A stretch of DNA of 64,000 bases from Orobanche coerulescens (taxonomy: Eukaryota; Streptophyta; Magnoliopsida; Lamiales; Orobanchaceae). The position numbers and the translations under genes were made by a program. The notes below the pieces were generated by a model. It worked only from the letters and a program-made list of their open reading frames with translations. It was not told the DNA's origin and searched no databases. The DNA is taken from assembly GCA_033398695.1 (NCBI GenBank), contig CM065812.1:134856858-134920857 (forward strand), in the 5' to 3' direction. This document shows, one piece after another, positions 35,801-45,131 of the stretch (position 1 is its first letter; each line of letters opens with the position of its first letter).

Positions 35801-38800
35801 GGGTTGCTCATAGGTTAAAAAGTAACCTTTGCCTGGCCAAAAAGTCGGCGGCCTTGGCGCGGAAGATCGCGTAGGTCGGGGGATGTCCTTCGTAAGATGC
35901 CTGAACATAGGCGAAAGACCATCGAATCCCCCTAGGACCGAGTAGAGGGCGATCTCGTCGCTTACGAGCTCGCCGTTGAGGATTATCTCGTCCACTCGGT
36001 CAATGTAGTCTGCGTCGGACTCTTCTTCCCTTTGCTTGATCTGCATCATGCGATGGGGACCTTCCGGCCGAGCGACCTTGGCAGCGAAGTACGCTGTGAA
36101 GTTGTTCGCCAGTTGATCAAAGGAATTGATGGATCGTGGCGGTAATGAGATGTACCATCTATGGGCCAGGTCGCCTAGCGTTAGCGGGAACATTCGGCAT
36201 CTGGTCGCGTCGGATGCCCCACACCCGGTCATGTAGATCCGAAACTTGCTCAGGTGAGTTTTGGGATCTGACCTTCCCTCGTACAGAGGTGTTTGCGGAG
36301 GAGCGATCCTACGCTGCACGGGGGCTAGCTCGATGTGGACCGCGAGTGGCTCGCTCGGCCCAGCGATCTTGCTATTGGCGCCTGCCCCCGTTTCTAGGAG
36401 CGCCTTCATGTCATCGAGCTGGCGTTGCATTGCGGCCATCGCTGTAGCTTGGTCGCTCGTGGCTTGGCTCTCGGAGCGGGTACCGAGGCGATCGTGTACC
36501 GATCTCCTGGCTCCGCGGTAGGCGATGAGGTCGTCGCCGCCGATCTCGGTTCTTCGGCGAGGAGCCAGATGGTTGGCCTACCCTCAGGGAGTTGGGTATG
36601 CTGAACTCCTGGTGACGGTTTCGGGCTCCGTCGTCTCGTGGCTGAGGCCGGACTGCCCCGGTCGCCATGATGGGTCGCTTACTAGGCGGCTGAAGACGGA
36701 GGTGTCCCGCCTTGCGAGCGCCTCTTCTCGCGAATTGGGGCCTCCTGGCGATCGCTCGGCCAGTAGCCCCTTAAATTTCCGTTTGTTCACGCGGCGGATG
36801 GCCGAGGGGGTTATAGCAGATGCGTCGAATGCTCTTCGTCGCTCCCGTAGGATGGCCATGGCCTCTTCGATCTGTTCCGCGGTTTGGAACTGATCGAGCG
36901 AGAGGCTTGGGCCGTCCCTCGGGGGCGGGATCGAGAGTCTCGGATCGCCGCGGTTGCCCTCCGCCATAGGCCGGGGCTCGGATTGAGACGGAATGAGGCG
37001 TCCGGCGGATCGACCAGCGGCCTTCTTCGACGTGGAGGCAGAAGTCATGATTCTGAAGGCTTTCTTTGAAGAGCAGTGAGTGTCTCTTCAAGTATATGCC
37101 CCGGAGAACAGTGAGTGTTCTTCGAGACGGTAGGAATAAAAATGAAGGTTAAGATGCCCTCCTTCTAGCGCCAATTGTTGCTGCCCGAAATATTATCCGG
37201 AGATAGATATTGTTGGAATGGACCGACAGCAAACAAAGTGCGAGAGCACGTCCGAGGGAATGGTAATTACACAAGATTTATCGGGTTTGTTAGGCTCGGG
37301 CTTGAATGCTCTCGCGAGATGTTATTAATACGAATACGTTTGAGTACAAATATTAATGTAAGAATGCGATTACAATGAGTGTAAAAGATCCTAGTTATCT
37401 TGCTCTTGAGCGTAGCTCTGTGTGTTCTTGTTCTCGTTTCTGCCGACCGTCTTATGGGTTAAGAGGTCTCGAGAGTGAGAGAGAAAGATGTCCAAAGTAT
37501 ATAGCGTTGCCAAGAGAGTGAAAGCCAAGCCAAAAGCCAGAGTTATGAGCTAAGATTCTCAACCTTTTTCCCAGTGCGGGGTCCCTTCTATTTATAGGAG
37601 CTTAGATGCCCTTTACTGACGGGCGATCGCCTTCCTTGTAATATAATAAGGGGCGATCGTCTTTTGGCACATGGGCTGTCTGCCTTGAAGTCCGCGGTTG
37701 TTGCTGGCAGCCAGTTGTGCGGTCCAATGAGGATCCTGCACGCGTCCTGAGTTGTTGTCACGGGAGGTCCCACTTGCACCTTTCGGCGGGTCTGTCGGTA
37801 GGTGAAAAGATGCTGACAGGCTGTGGTCAACGATCCATGTCCTGCGGCGCCTTTTCCAGATCTGCATGTGGGTCTCTGTCCGCGCTTCGTCTTTTGCCGA
37901 CTAGACATGCTGGCTCATCGTGGCAAGAGGCGGTCGTCATTGGTCGGGCACCAGAGTCGATCGCCAGGTGCTAAGAGACGATCACCTTAGATGTCGATCG
38001 CTCGGCACTGGGACTCGACCTGAGACCTTTGATCGGCAAGCCTACCTTGGTCTATTCGACTATGGCTCGGTCGCCCGGTCTCTGTGCCGATCGCCTGTTG
38101 AGATGTATAATTCTCGACACAACAGGGTCCAACTCTAAAAGTGGCTAGATCATTCGTCACGTGAGAGAAGATAATAAAAGGGAAGGAAGATTGTTAGTGG
38201 AGAATCATTCTGTTATTACGTGTCTTGTTTCTTATTGGCTCATAGCCATCGTGCTATTGAGAGAGTGAATCATTCCCTGGTGTTGGTTATTGCTTATCTC
38301 TTTACAATCATTTCAGTAATAGATTTCATCATCTTCTTCCTTTCATTTCTGTGTTATTACTGTTACATTGCATCTATTCTATTACAATTCCCATCAATAT
38401 ATGATTAAAAGCAGAAGCCGACATTTGAAACAAGGAAAAATATACTTCTTTATTAAGCAAAAAGCTAATCAATAGGTTTTTTTTTTTTTTGGGGGCTTGT
38501 AGATTAGAGTTTTATAAAATAGACACTTTACCCTCAAGTGTAGATTAAATGAGTCGATTATACCCTGTGTAAATAAATAGGCACTTTACCTACTGTGTTT
38601 TCAAAAAGGTGCATCCTGCCCCCTCTATCGTCTTGTGCACAAGAGGGTGATTTCATCGTCCGGACAAAACACGGGGAGGTAATCTGCATCTTTTGAGATG
38701 ACATGGAGGTAATGTGCCTATTTAATTACACAGTGGGCAGTCGACCTATTTTTTTAAAAAATAGTGGAATAATCAATCTATTTAACTTACACGAGGGTAG

Positions 38801-41800
38801 ATGGCTCATTTTATAAAATACAGTGGATAATCCACAGTTCACCCGTTTTTCAGGTGTTAGCAAACACTCCAATAATCTTCCTCGAAATCACCACTTACAT
38901 TCCCGAGTTTCCTCAAGAGTCTTCTAACACAAGTTACACAATCTAACCCGCCCTACCCACCCACCACGACCAAAAAAACGAAGTGAGGTTATATTTCATC
39001 TTAGAAACTAGAACGTCAACTGTAAATCCTTTTAACAACACGAATAAAGACATTTTTATTAAATCTGATTTGAAGTACTAAACCAGTAAATCTTAATAAC
39101 CCAGAGAACTACCAAGGAAAGTAAAGGTCAGAAAAAAGTGATTTGCCTGCTTGTTTGCTGGACCACGTCCCCAAGAAAGGCGTACAGTTTTCTTTCCAAT
39201 TGTTTTACCACTCAACTGCTGCAACGCCTCCTCAGCATCATTTCTGTCGAGACATGTTTATTTGAGCTCATCGTAATTGCATCTGAAAGTTAAAAACGCG
39301 TGTACATATTAACAAGCACGATATTAAACTAGTAATTGAAGTACCTGTTCACAAACTGTACAAAACCACATCCTTTCCCGACCGGTATTTTGACAGATAC
39401 TATTTCACCATATTGGGAGAAAGGTTTCCTCAGATCTTCATCAGTGACATTAGGGTCAAGTCCTCCAACAAATATCTATTAGAAACCATGTATTAGCCAA
39501 ACAAAAATCCAAAAAATAAAGAAAACAACAGAGAAGATAATAGGATCGAATAACAGACTGTCGTGTTCAGAGAATCTCCATTAGACTGCAGGCCATGAGA
39601 TAAGACTCCATTTGAGTAACCACCTAATAAAACAACCCCGTAGGAATTAAACCGATGATTAAGGCATTCCAGCATATAAAACAATTAACAGCACACTCTC
39701 AACACCACTACATGGAAGTTTGCTATATTCTTTATAGGTTAAGTTCCATATTAATCATACAAGCTATTATGTCGAAAACTTCTAACGTCCTGACATATTC
39801 GTGTTCGTGTCTCGTGTCTGTACTTCCTAACATCCAACCAATGTACGCAAAACCACATTGATATCTCAAGCATAGTTGTCAGTGGCGAACAGCGGCCTGT
39901 AGCTATCAGGGCACCGCTATCCGCTATTTGGCCGCTAAATTCCGCTAGAAGGCTATGATGACGCTATAACCCACTTAGCAATGATGAACCGCTACGCGTC
40001 GATAAATGCTATAACGCTAAATGCCGCTATTGACAACTATGATCTCAAGACATCTAAAACACTCTCATTTCCCTTCATGGTTCGGATATTCTTCCCAAAA
40101 ACAAATGCCATTTGCATCTTCATAATTGGGAATGACGACACCTTCCAGCACAAAACTACATCCCTCAACAACATCATCTGAACCTTATTCCCAAAATGAT
40201 CGGGATCGACTAACATGAATCATCCTTAGAAACAGTCAACGACCGGTTACATGAACACAATAAAAGGGAAAAAAGAAAAGAGAAACATGATAAATAGTCA
40301 ATCTACAAATAAATCTATGAAAATCATACACAGTGAAAAACGTCTTGTTTTTAAGAGATTTAGAAAAAAGAAAATCAATTAATAGCAATAAAAAATGAAA
40401 TAAACAAATGAAAATACGACGTGTAAAGAAAATTCAGATTTGGGAAAAATGGTTTGGCCTAGTGTAATAAAATGGATATGGATCATTGAACAAGATCCGT
40501 GTTGCTCCAAAGATCACGAATGCTTATTATAAGAAAGGATCATTGCCATCCAATAAAAAAGAGTCCATTTTTTGCCAAAAAGGACAAGGGCAAGCAGCAC
40601 TACAAGTTAATTAAGTAATGCAGAACTACAAGAAATTTACCTATAATCCCGAGGTCCAAGGAAATATTGGGAAATATTATATAAACAGATAAATTCTCCT
40701 TCCTATGAAGGTCGCAACAAGAAGGGCATCCGGCGTAAAACTTTGTTACTTTGTATTTGGCATGATTTGTAGTGTTAACTAATTTTGACCATTATTTGAC
40801 ACTATAATTTTCATGCCACCGACCCCAACTAAGGTGCAGATAATGTGAACGATAATGATGATAAATTCTTTCAACCCTCCCTTACAATTTAAGTCTTGAG
40901 ATGGAAATCTATTATTAAGTAAAACAACACATGACATGTAAGGCCCAGTAGCAATCCAAACATTAAAGTATTAAGATATTGACTTACGTGGGAACAAAAA
41001 TTCCTTAATTAAATACTACACAGTTGCGGAATAGAAATCACCATATGCAAGGTTCGAGATTTGCAATTCATACTGTTGTGGCATTTACCAAAATGCCCAT
41101 ATAAGTAACATTTACCAAGGTACTTGTCTTATTTGGTTAATAGTATATAAGGGATTGAGTTGAAGAAGCTACTTATGAGATTTGGCTATCACTTTCTCTC
41201 TTCTTCCTATGAGTTAAGTCGGATATTCTGATGGTTTGAAACATTACCTATAAGGGTCATCTCCTCTATCAACGTCTTCCATTCACTTATGGTCCCACTG
41301 GAAACCTTGAGCTGATTAAGCACATCACTCCACTTATATTCATGTATGGCCCCACCCAACCACAATAACTTTTCTGTCCATAACCCACCACAAATTCCCA
41401 AATTGCACTTAAAGTTGAAACTAGCAATTGGGTTAACCCAGTTTATCTAACCAGCTATTAACTTTACCGATACAATTGACATAATAGAGATAAGCAAGAA
41501 AATAACTAAAAAATAAAAATATTTTGCATTGACTTATGAAATACCTTGCGATAAATATTGTGGCTGATAGCCAAACGACTTCCTGGGTCTAGGTGTAGCA
41601 ATACCAATACGCATAGATCTACTTGAACAATAGACACCGTTCATTTCAGTCATAGCCTGTGATCTTTCATTATCATCCCCAAACCTAACAAAACCGTAGC
41701 CTTTCGAACGGCCGGTATTGCTGTCAATCACAACTTTTGCTGCTCTAACGGATGGATACTTACTAGCAAAAGTTTCGTGCAGTAAGGAGTCGGTAACATC

Positions 41801-44800
41801 TGCAGCTAAGTCTCCTACAAAGATGGAAAGATCGGAAGCATAATCGTTAGAACGTTTATCACCCGTGCTACATGTAGCCCAATTCAAACGGAAAGGTTGG
41901 TCGGCATTAGGCATATTAATGCCGGAAAAAGATTGAAGAACTTCTTCGGCAGCAACATGCGTACAGAATTCAACGAATCCGTATCCATCATGATTGCCTG
42001 TTTGCTTATTGCGAATAATCTTTATGGATGAAACCTGCACAAGCGTCAATTTTATATCATAGTGAATGAAGAATGTAACAACAAACTCAATAAATAGAGT
42101 CGAGCTTTGAAGTGGTTTGCAAACTCGAGCAAAAAAAAAAATTGATTTTGGCTTTTAGTTGGAAATACAAAGAAACTTCTGATCAGGTTGTTATTTGTTT
42201 CATCAAAACTTAAAAGCAAAGTCTGACGTGCTTTTGCTTTTCCCTCGTAATTTTTTAAATAAGATTTCATTTCAAAGTACTTTTTCTCCGAACTCTTCAA
42301 CTTTTTTTTGAGCTATCAGCTTCTATTTGCACACACTCCCTACTTGTGCCTCTCATAAAAAAAAGCACCTCTAGAAAAGCACTTCATATCACTTCATCCA
42401 GAATCTAAGCGTGAAATAGGTGAAAAAACCTACATTGAAAGCATGCAAGTGACATGTGACTTGTATTGGTCGTATTGCTGACATAAGCAAACACCGGGTG
42501 TGGGGGTATAATTTCCACAATTGCTCAATGTTATTATTTGGTAGCAAAGCAACACAACTAAAAAGAAGTTCAGACATACCCTAGAGTATGAGCAGAAGTC
42601 GATAATATGTTCAGAATTTTGTTTATCATATTGTGGTTGGACTAGTTACTACGGGTTTCTTCCAACGTGGCCTGGCGTATCCGCCCCCATCCAGTTTCCA
42701 TTTTCCATTCCGGGGCCAGATATGTAATCAACACAACGAGGGTGAGCTAAAAGCAATTTGAAAAAAAAAAAAAATGTGATTTCTGGTCGGTGGTGGCGGC
42801 CGGTCACAGTTGTGGTCATTTTGGCTTAAAAGACCAGCCGTCACCAGCCCCGGTATAATAAAAAAATCCCAGTTGTTGGTTATCTCCCTTCATCGTGGTG
42901 ATTCTATATAACCCCCTGGATTAAAAACAAGAAATTGGTGAAACTTTGGCCTACCAAATCAGTGACAACACCATTTCCTTAAATAGAATACCAATTTAGC
43001 AATACTATCAACATCAACCAAGTTTTTTGAAAAAGAAAAAAAATTATAGCATATGTGCAGTTCAAGAAAAGAAAAGCTTAAACAAGCCATCCCAAATTTT
43101 AAAATATAGCTCACTCCAAATAAGGAGAGCCTTGGCGCAACGGTAAGAGTTGTTGCCGTGTGACCTGTGGTCACGGGTTCGAGTCCTAGGAGCGGCCTCT
43201 TGCCAATTTAATTGGCAAGGGAAGGCTTGCTCCCTATACACCCTTGTGGTGGGACACTTCCCCGGACCCTCGCCTTGCGGGGACGCTTCGTGAACCGGGC
43301 TGCCCTTTTTTTTTTTAGCTCACTCCAAATGTTATCAAAACTTCAGCTCACCCCATATCAAAATCCTCGATCAACCATTGCCTAGAATATCCATAGAAGC
43401 AATCCATATTGAAATTATAGATTTCAATGAACATTTCAAACTTGCAGGGACTGTTTAAGGAGGGCCATAGCCCCTCCACAATTACAAATAAAATTTATAT
43501 ATAAAATTTTAATTTTAGATTATTCTCGTTTTCGGCCCCCACCTTAATTTTTTTTAATAAATTCATGGGGTAATTTTTAATATTTATAGGGAGGTAATCT
43601 CTCATTTAACATTGTTATTCACGTATTGAACATTATAGGGAGTATATGATATTCAGTGATCAATTTAAGTTGATTTTTGCTTAAATAGATTCAAGGATAA
43701 ATAACTAATAAAGGAACATAAATTGTTAGATAAATAGAGTCCAGAACTCGAAACACTATATATTAGGATTAGGGCTGTGAACAAACCTAGAAGTTCGATT
43801 CGGTTCGAAGGATTCGGCTCGAAAAAGGTCGGTTTGTGGCTCGATTCGGGGCACCAAACATATCGCCGAACCCTATAAGATAGGATTCGGCGAACCGAAC
43901 CGAACGGTTCGGCTCGATTCAAGGGGCTTTGGCCAAAGACATAAACCCCTCCCATACCAGGCCGAACCATTCGGCTTCAGTGAATCGGACCGAACAGTTC
44001 AGCTTGGTATATTTTGGATTCTGGATTTATGAAGTTATAGTGGACTTTAACTCGATCGAATCGAACTATATTCGAACGGTTTGAAAATTCGAGCCGAATC
44101 GAATCAAAATACAAAAAAGAAAATTAACCTTCGAGCCAAATCGAACCTCAAATATTGAGGTTCGAAAGTTTCGAGCCGAATCGCAACTAAGGTTCGAATA
44201 AGTTCGATCCGAGCCGAACCAAGTGAAGATTTGATACAGTTCGGCTCGTTTACAGCCCTAATTAGGATTCATAAATTAGAAACATAGACACAATCACTCA
44301 AAGTACTTCAATCGCAATCGGGCCTGAGAAAGTTCTTTTCTTTTGGGATGTTGTCCCAAACCCCGACCATTTTTAGGTGCTGCCCCAAACCTCGACCAAA
44401 AAAAAAAAAAAAAAATCATGCCTAACAAAAAATTAATCTAGCTCCAACTCTAGCTCGAAATTAGGCTATTAGGAAAGGGTTAGGGTCCCCTACAGTGCAC
44501 AGAACCTGCTGTGCACCGCTTGGATGGGACACGCACACACAGTGTGATCGGACGGCTGGGATGCAGCAGAGGATCCCAACTCATTAGGAAAGCACCAAGT
44601 ATTTTTACATCATTAACTAGAAACAAACATTTCGAAGAAAAAAAAAAGAACATTGACAGAAATCAAACCTTAAAAATAAAGAACACGGGAAGAAAAAAAA
44701 ACCAAAGACATGCACAATTTTACCTCTCCAGTTGAAGCAAAGCAGTCGCGGAGATAATCCTCATCCATTTCACTATGAAGGTCCCCCACCCAGATCGTGC

Positions 44801-45131
44801 GGTTATCGCCGTTGGATCCTCCTCCATTGCGGTTGCCGTTCCACGTATAAAACGGTGGGTGGTGGTGGTGGTGAGGGTGGGGGTAAGGCATGTACTGTGG
44901 AGCGTAATGCGGCGTGGCTATCATACAATGCGGCGGCATTACCATCGCCGCCACTGGGTACTGCATCGGCACCCACTGATGCCCTGGCACGGCCGCCACT
45001 ACCGCCGGAGGCGCCGACACCGCCTTAGTTTTACTCGTGCTCCCATTATTATATTTCTTATTACTATTGTTATTATTGTTCTCCTTAGAATTATTACTCG
45101 GTTTAGATGCAGAACTGTTAGTTTCTTGCAT
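26654..45131 (-). CDS. RBP47: RBP47-type RNA-binding protein gene, six coding exons (whole gene span)
   Basis: Joining exons 45131-44724, 42034-41545, 39623-39559, 39475-39345, 39243-39147 and about 26803-26654 gives about 446 residues, the usual RBP47 length. Layout: an N/Q/H/P-rich N-terminus, RRM1 (RNP2 IWVGDL, RNP1 GYGFVEF), RRM2 (IFVGDL, GYGFVRF), RRM3 (IFVGGL, GCGFVQF), and a G/Y-rich tail ending THQQVL. RBP45/47 proteins bind U-rich and poly(A) RNA and act in nuclear mRNA metabolism and stress granules. All junctions are phase-consistent; donors are GT except GC after exon 5. The last acceptor has no AG, and the last intron (about 12.3 kb) is full of LTR elements, so correct expression is uncertain. 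If the last exon is lost, only the short tail is affected. Confidence 0.85.
27028..27507 (+). mobile_element. 5' LTR of chromovirus-type gypsy (about 480 bp), in the last RBP47 intron
   Basis: Starts TGTTA and ends TAACA at 27507, followed by the PBS at 27511. Near 27060-27200 it has a GC-rich stretch with repeated GAGCAGAGCAG and GGCCGATCCGAACC-like phrases, unlike its AT-rich remainder. No matching 3' LTR was found. Confidence 0.7.
27511..27526 (+). other. Primer-binding site of the chromovirus
   Basis: TGGCGCCGTCTGTAGG lies three bases after the LTR end, in the position and form common for plant gypsy primer sites. It sets plus orientation for the gag-pol remnants downstream. Confidence 0.75.
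27544..28606 (+). pseudogene. Chromovirus gag with zinc knuckle, broken
   Basis: Begins near [16 protein letters not shown], with [11 protein letters not shown]. The capsid core is recognisable ([20 protein letters not shown] and [13 protein letters not shown]), followed after shifts and stops by a P/R-rich region and the knuckle [14 protein letters not shown] with the chromovirus phrase [13 protein letters not shown] near 28480-28560. In the knuckle the H is one position early, so spacing is abnormal. Several stops make it non-functional. Confidence 0.8.
28607..28810 (+). pseudogene. Chromovirus protease, catalytic Asp lost
   Basis: The frame reads [37 protein letters not shown] and LVRELRLWP. 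The chromovirus protease has LVDSGASHNFIS at this place; here the catalytic D is V (VSGA), so the enzyme would be dead even without the shifts that follow. Confidence 0.78.
28811..29968 (+). pseudogene. Chromovirus reverse transcriptase, broken
   Basis: Contains [50 protein letters not shown], then shifted blocks [15 protein letters not shown] and [14 protein letters not shown] remnants, and [32 protein letters not shown]. These are the standard plant Ty3/gypsy RT motifs in order. There are at least four frame changes. The coding is interrupted after about 29968 by an insertion carrying another LTR element. Confidence 0.82.
30735..31135 (-). repeat. U3 array of CCGTGTC/GACACGG inverted pairs (3' LTR)
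   Basis: Repeated GACCGTGTC and GACACGGTC in close inverted pairs (for example CCGTGTC-CGT-GACACGG near 30747), mixed with GACGTC, GACAATGACTCGACC and TCGGCATTTCGG phrases. Very GC-rich against AT-rich flanks. It starts about 15 bp beyond the AT-rich promoter-like stretch near 30705-30720. Confidence 0.82.
31339..31862 (-). other. 525-bp interior of the short LTR element, with a joined ORF remnant
   Basis: A frame of 167 codons (31287-31790) opens [14 protein letters not shown] and ends past the PPT. The last part ([31 protein letters not shown]) resembles the end of a gypsy/LTR pol just before the PPT, where the PPT encodes FKGGG. The first part ([24 protein letters not shown]) may derive from the start or a spacer of the same interior. 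I read it as a deletion derivative that joined the two ends of a longer interior, not as a gene. Confidence 0.6.
32505..32875 (-). repeat. U3 array of CCGTGTC/GACACGG inverted pairs (5' LTR)
   Basis: Counterpart of 30735-31135. It shares unit order but has many substitutions and indels compared with the partner, far more than in the remaining LTR sequence. Confidence 0.82.
33448..33764 (+). pseudogene. Chromovirus RNase H
   Basis: Open frame with [48 protein letters not shown] and [20 protein letters not shown], the Ty3/gypsy RT/RNase H connection and RNase H start (first catalytic D in KCDTSG-like segment). It stops at GG* near 33770. Everything from mid RNase H through integrase is missing. 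Confidence 0.85.
33765..33960 (+). pseudogene. Chromodomain end of the chromovirus pol, fused after a deletion
   Basis: Frame reads [20 protein letters not shown] and [18 protein letters not shown]. This is the C-terminal chromodomain signature (IQWxxxxxxEATWE) of plant chromoviruses. It directly follows RNase H, so roughly 2 kb of RNase H and integrase were lost by deletion. The gag-only element at 33966 inserted just downstream. Confidence 0.85.
34411..34888 (-). repeat. U3 array of GGCGATCGCC palindromes (3' LTR)
   Basis: Degenerate copies of the perfect palindrome GGCGATCGCC (34412-34421, then GGCGATCGTC, GTCGATCGCC, GACGATCACC, GTCGATCGCT, CCGATCGCC) occur across about 480 bp. The TATA box (minus-strand CTATAAATAG) is at about 34378-34387, immediately downstream in transcription sense. 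The partner array in the 5' LTR is at about 37621-38098. Confidence 0.8.
34931..35692 (-). other. 3' noncoding interior of the gag-only element
   Basis: No pol motif on either strand. Two related phrases (CTACCTCGGATCGTCATGT near 35346 and 35610, each before CCTCGACGGT) suggest an internal tandem duplication of about 265 bp. Confidence 0.55.
35693..36439 (-). pseudogene. Gypsy gag capsid domain (Tat-like), C-terminal frame
   Basis: Open frame of 248 codons: [18 protein letters not shown], then [60 protein letters not shown] and [18 protein letters not shown]. These are the retrotransposon gag (capsid) motifs of plant Ty3/gypsy elements. It continues the N-terminal frame 37048-36584 after a frameshift near 36440-36580. 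The final part ([16 protein letters not shown] onward) loses similarity. No zinc knuckle, protease or pol follows. It would assemble particles if expressed. Confidence 0.85.
36584..37048 (-). pseudogene. Gypsy gag N-terminal frame
   Basis: ATG at 37048, just over 120 bp from the PBS, opens [20 protein letters not shown] and continues through [56 protein letters not shown] to 36584. Basic, low-complexity N-terminus typical of gag. A frameshift separates it from the capsid part at 36439-35693. Confidence 0.75.
37621..38098 (-). repeat. U3 array of GGCGATCGCC palindromes (5' LTR)
   Basis: Same units in the same order as 34411-34888 with few differences. TATA-like box TATTTATA at about 37589-37596. 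Confidence 0.8.
38130..39146. repeat. Rest of the RBP47 last intron, with an inverted-repeat MITE-like unit
   Basis: 38130-38450 is probably the tail of the host chromovirus, but no 3' LTR matching 27028-27507 is seen. At about 38500-38830 two arms mirror each other (ATTTTATAAAATAGACACTTTACCCTC-like outer part against ..TGGCTCATTTTATAAAATACAGTGG, with TAAATAAATAGGCACTTTACCT against AGGTAATGTGCCTATTTAATTA), forming a large imperfect hairpin typical of a MITE. No gene. Confidence 0.55.
39147..39243 (-). CDS. RBP47: RBP47-like exon 5 (RRM3, end), followed by a GC donor
   Basis: Acceptor CTCGACAG. Encodes [20 protein letters not shown] and [12 protein letters not shown], the end of RRM3. The next bases are GCAAAT rather than GT, so the donor is the GC class (CAG|GCAAAT). 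Reading through instead would add about 17 unrelated residues to a stop. Confidence 0.88.
39345..39475 (-). CDS. RBP47: RBP47-like exon 4 (RRM3, first part)
   Basis: Acceptor TTTCTAATAG, donor AACAG|GTACTT. Encodes [35 protein letters not shown] and VQFVN, containing RNP2 and RNP1 of RRM3. Phase 0 in, phase 2 out. Confidence 0.92.
39559..39623 (-). CDS. RBP47: RBP47-like exon 3 (linker)
   Basis: A 65-bp exon between acceptor TTTTATTAG and donor GTCTGT encodes [17 protein letters not shown] and SLNTT, the Gly/Ser linker before RRM3. Phase 1 in, phase 0 out, matching its neighbours. Confidence 0.85.
39871..40041. mobile_element. Short MITE (171 bp) with 8-bp TSD ATCTCAAG, in intron 2
   Basis: Ends CATAGTTGTCA and TGACAACTATG are inverted repeats. 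Flanks are identical ATCTCAAG (39863-39870, 40042-40049). The body is full of CCGCTA/TAGCGG-like phrases. TSD length points to a hAT-type MITE. Confidence 0.88.
40050..41544. other. RBP47 intron 2, remainder; no gene recognised
   Basis: A 64-codon minus-strand frame at 41207-41401 ([20 protein letters not shown]..) has protein-like composition but I do not recognise it; it could be a captured fragment. Otherwise AT-rich intron. Confidence 0.4.
41545..42034 (-). CDS. RBP47: RBP47-like exon 2 (end of RRM1, all of RRM2)
   Basis: Acceptor TTGTGCAG at 42035-42042; donor GCAAG|GTATTT at 41544. Begins [13 protein letters not shown], includes RNP1 GYGFVEF of RRM1, the inter-RRM phrase [16 protein letters not shown]2 RNP2 LSIFVGDL, the phrase [18 protein letters not shown] and IATPRPRK. 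Ends in phase 1. No stop or shift across 490 bp, consistent with a maintained gene. Confidence 0.93.
43122..43315 (+). mobile_element. Au-type SINE with 15-bp TSD, in RBP47 intron 1
   Basis: The head is tRNA-like, with an A box TGGCGCAACGG and B box GGTTCGAGTCC, followed by the Au family body (CTTGCCAATTTAATTGGCAAGG region, CCTTGTGGTGGGACACTTCC, GAACCGGGCTGCCC) and a T-rich tail. The 15-bp duplication TAGCTCACTCCAAAT lies at 43107-43121 and 43316-43330. Transcribed by RNA polymerase III and mobilised by LINE enzymes; here opposite to the gene. Confidence 0.95.
43771..44260. mobile_element. MITE (490 bp) with 9-bp TSD ATTAGGATT, in RBP47 intron 1
   Basis: Ends AGGGCTGTGAACAAACC and GGCTCGTTTACAGCCCT are inverted; flanks ATTAGGATT are at 43762-43770 and 44261-44269. 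The body is rich in TTCGGCTCGA/TCGAGCCGAA phrases. The 9-bp TSD suggests a Mutator-type origin. Confidence 0.82.
44261..44723. other. 5' part of RBP47 intron 1; no gene seen
   Basis: Contains a poly(A) run near 44398-44414 and a second one near 44636-44700, with no coding signal. Confidence 0.4.
44724..45131 (-). CDS. RBP47: RBP47-like exon 1
   Basis: The start ATG at 45131 gives [14 protein letters not shown]. The exon carries an Asn/Ser-rich stretch, a Pro/Met/Tyr-rich part and a run of five histidines ([10 protein letters not shown]), then the first half of RRM1 with RNP2 (RTIWVGDL). It ends at GAG before a GT donor (GGAGAG|GTAAAA), phase 0. No in-frame ATG lies shortly upstream. Confidence 0.88.

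Larger units (their letters stand above)
33966..38124 (-). mobile_element. Gag-only Ty3/gypsy (Tat-like) element, complete with TSD GGGTC
   Basis: Two similar LTRs (33966-34914 and 37176-38124, 949 bp each) lie inside the 5-bp duplication GGGTC (33961-33965, 38125-38129). On the minus strand the PBS TGGCGCTAGAAGGAGGG (near 37157-37173) abuts the 5' LTR and the PPT AAGCTGGGGGGCAA (near 34915-34930) abuts the 3' LTR. The 2.26-kb interior contains only gag. The LTRs differ at only a few sites by eye, so insertion is fairly recent; it must have used pol from a partner element. Confidence 0.94.

Noticed and set aside
41207..41401. 64-codon minus-strand frame in RBP47 intron 2 as an extra exon
   Set aside because: Exons 2 and 3 join in phase without it and RBP47 proteins have no corresponding segment; kept only as an unknown fragment.
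43122..43200. tRNA-like A and B boxes as a tRNA gene
   Set aside because: No cloverleaf; the sequence continues into an Au SINE body with a T tail and TSD.
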